Assembly: GCA_009760855.2 (NCBI GenBank) | Contig: WPIO01000227.1 | Location: 194,877 to 258,876 of the forward strand | DNA: 64,000 nucleotides | DNA from: Cristatella mucedo | Lineage: Eukaryota; Bryozoa; Phylactolaemata; Cristatellidae | Reading direction: 5' to 3' | Part shown: positions 50,127-63,200 of the stretch, in pieces | How the letters are laid out: every line of letters begins with the position of its first letter | Numbering within the stretch: position 1 is the first letter of the stretch | Position numbers and translations under genes: made by a program | The notes under the pieces: model-generated | What the model was told of the DNA's origin: nothing | The model's database searches: none | What the model saw: only the letters and a program-made list of their open reading frames with translations

Positions 50127-53100
50127 TTAAGCCATTCACACTTGAGTACCTTATTTTGCATGAGTTCACAGCAGATCGCACAATATCTAGATACTTTAAA
50201 TCAACCCGTCAAGTCATGCAGTCCCTCCGAGAGGAGTGCAGGATTTGCTTTAAGCAATCGCACATAAATCTCATTTCGCTTGAGTTTGCAGCAGATCGCT
50301 GAATATAAAGACACCTCGATACTGCTTGTTATATCGTGTGATAACTTGCTGCAGATTGTGGAGCCTTGCATTAGGCCATTCACACTTGAAAAGCTTATTT
50401 TGCATGACTTCACAGCAGATCGCACTATATCTAGATACTTTAAATCAACCCGTCAAGTCATGCAGTCGCCCGGAGATTAGTGCAGGCCTTGTTTAAGGCA
50501 AACGCTCTTGAATAACTCATTTCGCTTGAGTTTGCAGCAGATCGCAGAATATTAGTACACCTCGATGCTGCTCGTCATAGCATGTGATAACTTGCTGCAG
50601 ATTAAGGCGCCCAGCATTAGGCCATTCACACTTGAATACCTTATCTTGCATGAGTTCACAGCAGATCGCATAATATCGAGATACTATAAATCAACCCGCC
50701 AGAGCGTGGAGTAGTTTGCAGCATAATGCAGCTCCTTGCTTCAGGCAATCGCACTTGAATAACTCATTTCGCTTGAGTTTGCAGCAAATCGCTAAAAATA
50801 AAGACACCTTGATACTGCTATTTATTGTGCGTCATGACTTGCTACAGAGTGGGGCGCCTTGCATTAGGCAATTCACACATGAATAGCTTATTTTGCATGA
50901 GTTTATAGCAGATCGCACGATATGTTGATACTTTAAATCAAACCGTCAAGTCATGCAGTCACCCGGAGATTAGTGCATGCCTTGCTTCAGGCAATCGCAC
51001 TTGAATGACTCATTTCGCTTGAGTTTGCAGCAGATCGCAGCATATTAAGACACCTCGATACTGCTCGTTATAGCATGCGATAGCTTGCTGCAGAGTGGGG
51101 CGCCTACCATTAGGCCATTCACACTTGAATAACATACTTTGGATGAGATCGCAGCAGATCGCAATATAACTAGATACTTTAAATCAAACCGTCAAGTCAT
51201 GCAGTCACCCGGAGATTAGTGCAGGCCTTGCTTTAGGCTATCGCAATTAAATAACTCATTTCGCTTGAGTTTGCAGCAGATCGCAGCATATTAAGACACC
51301 TCGATACTGCTCGTTATAGCGTGTGATAACTTGCTTCTGTGTGAGACGCCTTGCATTAAGCCATTCACACTTGAATACCTTATTTTGCATGAGTTCACAG
51401 CAAATCGCACAATATCTAGATACTTCAAATCACCCGTCAAGGCATGCAGTAGCCCGGAGCAGAGTGCTGGCCTTGCTTTAGGCAATCGCACTTGAATAAT
51501 TCAATTCGCTTGAGTTTGCAGCAGATCGCTGAATATAAAGACACCTCGATACTGCTCGTTATATCGTGTGATAACTTGCTGCAGATTATGGAGCCTTGCA
51601 TTAGGCCATTCACACTTGAATAGCTTATTTTGCATGACTTCACAGCAGATCGCACTATATCTAGATACTTTTAATCAACCCGTCAAGTCATGCAGTCACC
51701 CGGACATTAGTGCATGCCTTGCTTCAGGCAATCGCACTTGAATAACTCATTTCGCTTGAGTTTGCAGCAGATCGCAGCATATTAAGACACCTCGATACTG
51801 CTCGTTATCGCGTGTGATAACTTGCTGCTGTGTGAGGTGCCTTGCATTAAGCCATTCACACTTGAATAGCTTATCTTGCATGAGTTCACAGCAGATCACA
51901 CAATATCTAGATACATAAAATCAACCCACCAGAGCGTGCAGTAGCTTGCAGCATAATGCAGCTCCTTGCTTCAGGCAATCGCACTTGAATAACTCATTTC
52001 GGTTGAGTTTGCAGCTGATCGCGGAATATAAAGACATCTCGATACTACTCGTTATAGCGTGCGATAGCTTGCTGCAGAGTGGGGCGCCTGCCATTAGGCC
52101 ATTCACACTTGAATAACATACTTTGGATGAGATCGCAGCAGATCGCACAATATCTAGATACTTTAAATCGACCCGTCTCAGCGTGTGGTAGCTTGCAGCA
52201 GAGTGCAGCTCCTTGGTTTAAGCAATCGCACATGCTTAACTCATTTCGTTAAAAATTGCAGCTGATCGGGGAACAGAAAGACACCTTGATACAGCTCGTT
52301 ATACCGTGTGATAACTTGCTGCAGATTGCAGTGCCTTGCATAATGCCATTCACACTTGAATAGCTGATCTTGTATGATATCCCAGCAGATCGCACCATAT
52401 CTAGATACTTTAAACCAATCCACCGGGGCATGCTGTTGTTTGCACCAAAATGCACCTTCTTGCTTTAGGCAATCGCAATTGAATAACTCATTTTGCTTGA
52501 GTTTGCAGCAAATCGGTAAATATAAAGACACCTCGATACTGCTCTTTATAGCCGTGATGGCTTGCTTCAAATTGCGGCGCCTTGCATACGGCCATTCACA
52601 CTTGATTAGCTTATTTTGCATGACTTCACAGCAGATCGTGCAATATCTAGATTCTTTCAATCGACCCGTCAGAGCGTGCAGTAGCTTGCAGCAGAGTGCA
52701 GCTCCTTGCTTTAGGCAATCGCAATTTGATAACTCATTCCGCTTGCGTTTGCAGCAGATCTCTGAATATGAAGACACCTCAATAGAGCTCGTAATAGCCT
52801 GTAATAAGTTGCTGCAGAGTTCTGAGCTTTGCATTAAGCCATTCACACTTGAATAGCTTCTTTGCATGAGTTCACAGCAGATCGCACAATATCTAGCTAC
52901 TTTAAATCCAACCGTCGAAGCATGCAGGAGCTAGCAGCAAAGTGCTGCACCTTGGTTTAGGAAATCACACTTGAATAACGAACTTTGCTTGATTTTGCAG
53001 CAAATCGCAGAACATAAAGATACCTCGATACTGCACCTCATTCCGTGTGATAACTTGCTGCAGAGACCGGTGCCTTGCATTAAGCCATTTACAATTGAAT

Positions 53101-53573
53101 AACTTATTTTGCATGAGTTTACAGCAGATCGCACAATATCTAGATACGTTAAATCAACCCGCCAGTGTGTGCAGTAGTTTGCAGCATAATGCAGCACCTT
53201 GCTTCAGGCAATCGCACTTGAATAACTCATTTCGGTTGAGTTTGCAGAAGATCGCGGAATGTTAAGACACCTCAATACTGCTCGTTATGGCGTGTGATAA
53301 CTTGCTGCGGAGTGTAGTGCCTTGCATTAGGTTATTCACACTTGAATAACCTATTTTGCATGAGATAGCAGGAGATTGCCCAATATCTAGATACTTTAAA
53401 TCCACCCGTCGAAGCGTGCGGGAGCTGGCAGCGGAGTGCTCAGCTTTGCTTTAGGCAATCGCACTTGAAAAACGAATTTTGCTTAATTTTTCAGCAGATC
53501 GCGGAACATAAACACACCTCGATACTCATCCTCATAGCGTGTGATAACTTGCTGCAGATTGCGGCACCTTGCA
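50127..53573 (+). repeat. 3.45-kb higher-order repeat, copy 2 (3,447 bp)
   Basis: Fourteen monomers. Diagnostic variants repeated at the same positions in copies 3 and 4 include CAGTCCCTCCGAGAGG, ATAATATCGAGATACTATAA, ATAACATACTTTGGATGAG, GCAATATAACTAGATAC, a short GCTTCTTTGCATGAG monomer and TCATTCCGCTTGCG. Differences from copy 3 are a few substitutions per kilobase by eye. Confidence 0.93.
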
Positions 53574-56500
53574 TTAAGCCATTCACACTTGAGTACCTTA
53601 TTTTGCATGAGTTCACAGCAGATCGCACAATATCTAGATACTTTAAATCAACCCGTCAAGTCATGCAGTCCCTCCGAGAGGAGTGCAGGATTTGCTTTAA
53701 GCAATCGCACATAAATCTCATTTCGCTTGAGTTTGCAGCAGATCGCTGAATATAAAGACACCTCGATACTGCTTGTTATATCGTGTGATAACTTGCTGCA
53801 GATTGTGGAGCCTTGCATTAGGCCATTCACACTTGAAAAGCTTATTTTGCATGACTTCACAGCAGATCGCACTATATCTAGATACTTTAAATCAACCCGT
53901 CAAGTCATGCAGTCGCCCGGAGATTAGTGCAGGCCTTGTTTAAGGCAAACGCACTTGAATAACTCATTTCGCTTGAGTTTGCAGCAGATCGCAGAATATT
54001 AGTACACCTCGATGCTGCTCGTTATAGCATGTGATAACTTGCTGCAGATTGAGGCGCCCAGCATTAGGCCATTCACACTTGAATACCTTATCTTGCATGA
54101 GTTCACAGCAGATCGCATAATATCGAGATACTATAAATCAACCCGCCAGAGCGTGGAGTAGTTTGCAGCATAATGCAGCTCCTTGCTTCAGGCAATCGCA
54201 CTTGAATAACTCATTTCGCTTGAGTTTGCAGCAAATCGCTAAAAATAAAGACACCTTGATACTGCTATTTATAGTGCGTCATGACTTGCTACAGAGTGGG
54301 GCGCCTTGCATTAGGCAATTCACACATGAATAGCTTATTTTGCATGAGTTTATAGCAGATCGCACGATATGTAGATACTTTAAATCAAACCGTGAAGTCA
54401 TGCAGTCACCCGGAGATTAGTGCATGCCTTGCTTCAGGCAATCGCACTTGAATGACTCATTTCGCTTGAGTTTGCAGCAGATCGCAGCATATTAAGACAC
54501 CTCGATACTGCTCGTTATAGCATGCGATAGCTTGCTGCAGAGTGGGGCGCCTACCATTAGGCCATTCACACTTGAATAACATACTTTGGATGAGATCGCA
54601 GCAGATCGCAATATAACTAGATACTTTAAATCAAACCGTCAAGTCATGCAGTCACCCGGAGATTAGTGCAGGCCTTGCTTTAGGCTATCGCAATTAAATA
54701 ACTCATTTCGCTTGAGTTTGCAGCAGATCGCAGCATATTAAGACACCTCGATACTGCTCGTTATAGCGTGTGATAACTTGCTTCTGTGTGAGACGCCTTG
54801 CATTAAGCCATTCACACTTGAATACCTTATTTTGCATGAGTTCACAGCAAATCGCACAATATCTAGATACTTCAAATCAACCCGTCAAGGCATGAAGTAG
54901 CACGGAGCAGAGTGCAGGCCTTGCTTTAGGCAATCGCACTTGAATAATTCAATTCGCTTGAGTTTGCAGCAGATCGCTGAATATAAAGACACCTCGATAC
55001 TGCTCGTTATATCGTGTGATAACTTGCTGCAGATTATGGAGCCTTGCATTAGGCCATTCACACTTGAATAGCTTATTTTGCATGACTTCACAGCAGATCG
55101 CACTATATCTAGATACTTTTAATCAACCCGTCAAGTCATGCAGTCACCCGGACATTAGTGCATGCCTTGCTTCAGGCAATCGCACTTGAATAACTCATTT
55201 CGCTTGAGTTTGCAGCAGATCGCAGCATATTAAGACACCTCGATACTGCTCGTTATCGCGTGTGATAACTTGCTGCTGTGTGAGGCGCCTTGCATTAAGC
55301 CATTCACACTTGAATAGCTTATCTTGCATGAGTTCACAGCAGATCACACAATATCTAGATACTTAAAATCAACCCACCAGAGCGTGCAGTAGCTTGCAGC
55401 ATAATGCAGCTCCTTGCTTCAGGCAATCGCACTTGAATAACTCATTTCGGTTGAGTTTGCAGCTGATCGCGGAATATAAAGACATCTCGATACTGCTCGT
55501 TATAGCGTGCGATAGCTTGCTGCAGAGTGGGGCGCCTACCATTAGGCCATTCACACTTGAATAACAAACTCTGGATGAGATCGCAGCAGATCGCACAATA
55601 TCTAGATACTTTAAATCGACCCGTCTCAGCGTGTGGTAGCTTGCAGCAGAGTGCAGCTCCTTGGTTTAAGCAATCGCACATGAATAACTCATTTCGGTAA
55701 AAATTGCAGCTGATCGGGGAACAGAAAGACACCATGATACAGCTCGTTATACCGTGTGATAACTTGCTGCAGATTGCAGTGCCTTGCATAATGCCATTCA
55801 CACTTGAATAGCTGATCTTGTATGATATCCCAGCAGATCGCACCATATCTAGATACTTTAAACCAATCCACCGGGGCATGCTGTTGTTTGCACCAAAATG
55901 CACCTTCTTGCTTTAGGCAATCGCAATTGAATAACTCATTTTGCTTGAGTTTGCAGCAAATCGGTAAATATAAAGACACCTCGATACTGCTCTTTATAGC
56001 CGTGATGGCTTGCTTCAGATTGCGGCGCCTTGCATACGGCCATTCACACTTGATTAGCTTATTTTGCATGACTTCACAGCAGATCGTGCAATATCTAGAT
56101 TCTTTCAATCGACCCGTCAGAGCGTGCAGTAGCTTGCAGCAGAGTGCAGCTCCTTGCTTTAGGCAATCGCAATTTGATAACTCATTCCGCTTGCGTTTGC
56201 AGCAGATCTCTGAATATGAAGACACCTCAATAGAGCTCGTAATAGCCTGTAATAAGTTGCTGCAGAGTTCTGAGCTTTGCATTAAGCCATTTACACTTGA
56301 ATAGCTTCTTTGCATGAGTTCACAGCAGATCGCACAATATCTAGCTACTTTAAATCCAACCGTCGAAGCATGCAGGAGCTAGCAGCAGAGTGCTGCAACT
56401 TGGTTTAGGAAATCACACTTGAGTAACGAACTTTGCTTGATTTTGCAGCATATCGCAGAACATAAAGATACCTCGATACTGCACCTCATTCCGTGTGATA

Positions 56501-57020
56501 ACTTGCTGCAGAGTGCGGTGCCTTGCATTAAGCCATTTACAATTGAATAACTTATTTTGCATGAGTTTACAGCAGATCGCACAATATCTAGATACTTTAA
56601 ATCAACCCGCCAGTGTGTGCAGTAGTTTGCAGCATAATGCAGCACCTTGCTTCAGGCAATCGCACTTGAATAACTCATTTCGGTTGAGTTTGCAGAAGAT
56701 CGCGGAATGTAAAGACACCTCAATACTGCTCGTTATGGCGTGTGATAACTTGCTGCGGAGTGTAGTGCCTTGCATTAGGTTACTCACACTTGAATAACCT
56801 CTTTTGCACGAGATAGCAGGAGATTGCCCATATCTAAATACTTTAAATCCACCCGTCGAAGCGTGCAGGAGCTGGCAGCGGAGTGCTCAGCTTTGCTTTA
56901 GGCAATCGCACTTGAAAAACGAATTTTGCTTATTTTTTCAGCAGATCGCGGAACATGAACACACCTCGATACTCATCCTCATAGCTTGTGATAACTTGCC
57001 GCAGAGTGCTGTGCTTTGCA
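53574..57020 (+). repeat. 3.45-kb higher-order repeat, copy 3 (3,447 bp)
   Basis: Exactly the same length as copy 2 and nearly identical in sequence. Small private changes include AACAAACTCTGGATGAG at about 55562 and ATTTCGGTAAAAATTGC at about 55689, the latter shared with copy 4. Copy 4 is its closest relative in several such marks. Confidence 0.93.
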
Positions 57021-60000
57021 TTAAGCCATTCACACTTGAGTACCTTATTTTGCATGAGTCCACAGCAGATCGCACAATATCTAGATACTTTAAATCAACC
57101 CGTCAAGTCATGCAGTCCCTCCGAGAGGAGTGCAGGATTTGCTTTAAGCAATCGCACATAAATCTCATTTCGCTTGAGTTTGCAGCAGATCGCTGAATAT
57201 AAAGACACCTCGATACTGCTTGTTATATCGTGTGATAACTTGCTGCAGATTGTGGAGCCTTGCATTAGGCCATTCACACTTGAATAGCTTATTTTGCATG
57301 ACTTCACAGCAGATCGCACTATATCTAGATACTTTAAATCAACCCGTCAAGTCATGCAGTCGCCCGGAGATTAGTGCAGGCCTTGTTTAAGGCAAACGCA
57401 CTTGAATAACTCATTTCGCTTGAGTTTGCAGCAGATCGCAGAATATTAGTACACCTCGATGCTGCTCGTTATAGCATGTGATAACTTGCTGCAGATTGAG
57501 GCGCCCAGCATTAGGCCATTCACACTTGAATACCTTATCTTGCATGAGTTCACAGCAGATCGCATAATATCGAGATACTATAAATCAACCCGCCAGAGCG
57601 TGGAGTAGTTTGCAGCATAATGCAGCTCCTTGCTTCAGGCAATCGCACTTGAATAACTCATTTCGCTTGAGTTTGCAGCAAATCGCTAAAAATAAAGACA
57701 CCTTGATACTGCTATTTATAGTGCGTCATGACTTGCTACAGAGTGGGGCGCCTTGCATTAGGCAATTCACACATGAATAGCTTATTTTGCATGAGTTTAT
57801 AGCAGATCGCACGATATGTAGATACTTTAAATCAAACCGTCAAGTCATGCAGTCACCCTGAGATTAGTGCATGCCTTGCTTCAGGCAATCGCACTTGAAT
57901 GACTCATTTCGCTTGAGTTTGCAGCAGATCGCAGCATATTAAGACACCTCGATACTGCTCGTTATAGCATGCGATAGCTTGCTGCAGAGTGGGGCGCCTA
58001 CCATTAGGCCATTCACACTTGAATAACATACTTTGGATGAGATCGCAGCAGATCGCAATATAACTAGATACTTTAAATCAAACCGTCAAGTCATGCAGTC
58101 ACCCGGAGATTAGTGCAGGCCTTGCTTTAGGCTATCGCAATTAAATAACTCATTTCGCTTGAGTTTGCAGCAGATCGCAGCATATTAAGACACCTCGATA
58201 CTGCTCGTTATAGCGTGTGATAACTTGCTTCTGTGTGAGACGCCTTGCATTAAGCCATTCACACTTGAATACCTTATTTTGCATGAGTTCACAGCAAATC
58301 GCACAATATCTAGATACTTCAAATCAACCCGTCAAGGCATGAAGTAGCACGGAGCAGAGTGCAGGCCTTGCTTTAGGCAATCGCACTTGAATAATTCAAT
58401 TCGCTTGAGTTTGCAGCAGATCGCTGAATATAAAGACACCTCGATACTGCTCGTTATATCGTGTGATAACTTGCTGCAGATTATGGAGCCTTGCATTAGG
58501 CCATTCACACTTGAATAGCTTATTTTGCATGACTTCACAGCAGATCGCACTATATCTAGATACTTTTAATCAACCCGTCAAGTCATGCAGTCACCCGGAC
58601 ATTAGTGCATGCCTTGCTTCAGGCAATCGCACTTGAATAACTCATTTCGCTTGAGTTTGCAGCAGATCGCAGCATATTAAGACACCTCGATACTGCTCGT
58701 TATCGCGTGTGATAACTTGCTGCTGTGTGAGGCGCCTTGCATTAAGCCATTCACACTTGAATAGCTTATCTTGCATGAGTTCACAGCAGATCACACAATA
58801 TCTAGATACTTAAAATCAACCCACCAGAGCGTGCAGTAGCTTGCAGCATAATGCAGCTCCTTGCTTCAGGCAATCGCACTTGAATAACTCATTTCGGTTG
58901 AGTTTGCAGCTGATCGCGGAATATAAAGACATCTCGATACTGCTCGTTATAGCGTGCGATAGCTTGCTGCAGAGTGGGGCGCCTACCATTAGGCCATTCA
59001 CACTTGAATAACATACTTTGGATGAGATCGCAGCAGATCGCACAATATCTAGATACTTTAAATCGACCCGTCTTAGCGTGTGGTAGCTTGCAGCAGAGTG
59101 CAGCTCCTTGGTTTAAGCAATCGCACATGAATAACTCATTTCGGTAAAAATTGCAGCTGATCGGGGAACAGAAAGACACCTTGATACAGCTCGTTATACC
59201 GTGTGATAACTTGCTGCAGATTGCAGTGCCTTGCATAATGCCATTCACACTTGAATAGCTGATCTTGTATGATATCCCAGCAGATCGCACCATATCTAGA
59301 TACTTTAAACCAATCCACCGGGGCATGCTGTTGTTTGCACCAAAATGCACCTTCTTGCTTTAGGCAATCGCAATTGAATAACTCATTTTTGCTTGAGTTT
59401 GCAGCAAATCGGTAAATATAAAGACACCTCGATACTGCTCTTTATAGCCGTGATGGCTTGCTTCAGATTGCGGCGCCTTGCATACGGCCATTCACACTTG
59501 ATTAGCTTATTTTGCATGACTTCACAGCAGATCGTGAAATATCTAGATTCTTTCAATCGACCCGTCAGAGCGTGCAGTAGCTTGCAGCAGAGTGCAGCTC
59601 CTTGCTTTAGGCAATCGCAATTTGATAACTCATTCCGCTTGCGTTTGCAGCAGATCTCTGAATATGAAGACACCTCAATAGAGCTCGTAATAGCCTGTAA
59701 TAAGTTGCTGCAGAGTTCTGAGCTTTGCATTAAGCCATTCACACTTGAATAGCTTCTTTGCATGAGTTCACAGCAGATCGCACAATATCTAGCTAATTTA
59801 AATCCAACCGTCGAAGCATGCAGGAGCTAGCAGCAAAGTGCTGCACCTTGGTTTAGGAAATCACACTTGAATAACGAACTTTGCTTGATTTTGCAGCATA
59901 TCGCAGAACATAAAGATACCTCGATACTGCACCTCATTCCGTGTGATAACTTGCTGCAGAGTTCTGCGCTTTGCATTAAGCCATTCACACTTGAATAGCT

Positions 60001-60221
60001 TCTTTTGCATGAGTTCACAGCAGTTCGCACAATATCTAGCTACTTTAAATCAACCCGTCAAGGCATGAAGTAGCTCGGAGCAGAGTGCAGGCCTTGCTTT
60101 AGGCAATCGCACTTGAATAATTCAATTCGCTTGAGTTTGCAGCAGATAGCTGAATAAAATGACAACTTGATACTGCTCGTTATATCGTGTGATAACTTGC
60201 TGCAGATTGCGGCGCCTTGCA
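57021..60221 (+). repeat. 3.45-kb higher-order repeat, copy 4 (3,201 bp)
   Basis: Same order as copies 2 and 3 but 246 bp shorter, one monomer missing near its right end, where the GCTTCTTTTGCATGAG group joins a TCAAGGCATGAAGTAGC group. One extra T in CTCATTTTTGCTTGAG near 59384 shifts the small reading frames relative to copies 2 and 3. Confidence 0.9.
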
Positions 60222-63200
60222 TTAGGCTATTCACAATTGAATAGCTTATTTTGCATGACTTCACAGCAGATCGCACAATATCTAGATACTTTAAATCAGC
60301 CCGTCAAGTCATGCAGTCCCTCGGAGAGGAGTGGAGGATTTGCTTTAAGCAATCGCACATAAATCTCATTTCGCTTGAGTTTGCAGCAGATCGCTGAATA
60401 TAAAGACACCTAGATACTGCTTGTTATATCGTGTGATAACTTTCTGCAGATTGTGTAGCCTTGCAATAGGCCATTCACACTTGAATAGCTTATTTTGCAT
60501 GACTTCACAGCAGATCGCACTATATCTAGATACTTTAAATCAATCCGTCAAGTCATGCAGTCTACCGGAGATTAGTGCAGGCCTTGTTTTAGGCAAACGC
60601 ACTTGAATAACTCATTTCCCTTGAGTTTGCTGCAGATCGCAGAATATTAGGACACCTCGATGCTGCTCGTTATAGCATGTGATAACTTGCTGCAGATTGA
60701 GGCGCCTAGCATTAGGCCATTCACACTTGAATAGCTTATCTTGCATGAGTTCACAGCAGATCACACAATATCTAGATACTTTAAATCAACCCACCAGAGC
60801 GTGCAGTAGTTTGCAGCATAATGCTGCTCCTTGCTTTAGGCAATCGCACTTGAATAACTCATTTCGGTTGAGTTTGCAGCTGATCGCGGAATATAAAGAC
60901 TTATCGATACTGCTCGTAATAGCGTGCGATAGCTTGCTGCAGAGTGGGGCGCCTACCATTTGGCCATTCACACTTGAATAACATACTTTGGATGAGATCG
61001 CAGCAGATCGTACAATATCTAGATACTTTAAATCGACCCGTCTCAGTGTGTGGTAGCTTGCAGCAGAGTGCAGCTCCTTGGTTTAAGCAATCGCACATGA
61101 ATAACTCATTTCGGTTAAGTTTGCAGCTGATCGGGGAACAGAAAGACACCTCGATACAGCTCGTTATATCGTGTGATAACTTGCTGCAGATTGCGGCGCC
61201 TTGCATAAGGCCATTCACACTTGAATAGCTTATCTTGCATGATATCCCAGCAGATCGCACCATATCTAGATACTTTAAACCTATCCGCCGGGGCATGCTG
61301 TTGTTTGCACCAAAATGCACCTCCTTGCTTTAGGCAATCGCAATTGAATAACTCATTTTGCTTGAGTTTGCAGCAAATCGGTAAATATAAAGACACCTCG
61401 ATACTGCTCTTTATAGCCGTGATGGCTTGCTTCAGATTGCCGCGCCTTGCATAAGGCCATTCTCACTTGATTAGCTTATTTTGCATGACTTCACAGCAGA
61501 TCGCACAATATCTAGATACTTTCAATCGATCCGTCAGAGCGTGCAGTAGCTTGCAGCAGAGTGCAGCTCCTTGCTTTAGGCAATCGCAATTTGATAACTC
61601 ATTCCGCTTGCGTTTGCAGCAGATCTCTGAATATGAAGACACCTCAATAGAGCTCGTAATAGCCTGTAATAAATTGCTGCAGAGTTCTGAGCTTTGCGTT
61701 AAGCCATTCACACTTGAATAGCTTCTTTTGCATGAGTTCACAGAAGATCGCACAATATCTAGCTACTTTAAATCCAACCGTTGAAGCATGCAGGAGCTAG
61801 CAGCAGAGTGCTGCACCTTGGTTTAGGCAATCACACTTGAATAAGTTAATTCGCTTGATTTTGCAGCATATCGCTGAATACAAAGACACCTCGATACTGC
61901 TTGTTATATCGTGTGATAACTTGCTGCAGATTGTGGAGCCTTGCATTAGGCTATTCACACTTGAATAGCTTATTTTGCATGACTTCACAGCAGATCGCAC
62001 TATATCTAGATACTTTAAATCAACCCGTCAAGTCATGCAGTCGCCCGGAGATTAGTGCAGGCCTTGTTTTAGGCAAACGCACTTGAATAACTCATTTCGC
62101 TTGAGTTTGCAGCAGATCGCAGAATATTAGGACACCTCGATGCTGCTCGTTATAGCATGTGATAACTTGCTGCAGATTGAGGCGCCTAGCATTAGGCCAT
62201 TCACACTTGAATACCTTATCTTGCATGAGTTCACAGCAGATCGCATAATATCGAGATACTTTAAATCAACCCGCCAGAGCTTGGAGTAGTTTGCAGCATA
62301 ATGCAGATCCTTGCTTCAGGCAATCGCACTTGAATAACTCATTTCGCTTGAGTTTGCAGCAAATCGCTAAATATAAAGACACCTTGATACTGCTATTTAT
62401 ATCGCGTCATGACTTGCTACAGAGTGGGGCGCCTTGCATTAGGCCATTCACACTTAAATAGCTTATTTTGCATGACTTCACAGCAGATCGCACAATATCT
62501 AGATACTTTAAATAAACTCTTCAAGGCATGAAGTATCTCGGAGCAGAGTGCAGGCCTTGGTTTAGGCAATCTCACTTAAATAATTCATTTCGCTTGAGTT
62601 TGCAGCAGATCGCTGAATATAAAGACACCTCGATACTGCTCGTTATATCGTGTGATAACTTGCTGCAGATTGTGGAGCCTTGCATTAGGCCATTCACACT
62701 TGAATAGCTTATTTTGCATGACTTCACAGCAGATCGCACTATATCTAGATACTTTAAATCAACCCGTCAAGTCATGCAGTCGCCCGGACATTAGTGCATG
62801 CCTTGCTTCAGGCAATCGCACTTGAATAACTCATTTCGCTTGAGTTTGCAGCAGATCGCAGCATATTAAGACACCTCGATACTGCTCGTTATAGCGTGTC
62901 ATAACTTGCTGCTGTGTGAGGCGCCTTGCATTAAGCCATTCACACTTGAATAGCTTATCTTGCATGAGTTCACAGCAGATCACACAATATCTAGATACTT
63001 TAAATCAACCCACCAGAGCGTGCAGTAGTTTGCAGCATAATGCAGCTCCTTGCTTAAGGCAATCGCACTTGAATAACTCATTTCGGTTGAGTTTGCAGAA
63101 GATCGTGGAATAAAAAGTCACCTCAATACTGCTCGTTATGGCGTGTGATAACTTGCTGCGGAGTGTAGTGCCATGCATTAAGCCATTCTCACTTGAATAA

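Noticed and set aside
48788-56315. Near-identical ~208-codon minus-strand frames at 48788, 52241 and 55689 as a conserved gene
   Set aside because: Their conservation equals that of the 3,447-bp unit that contains them, and the fourth unit breaks the frame with one extra T near 59384. They are repeat-derived.
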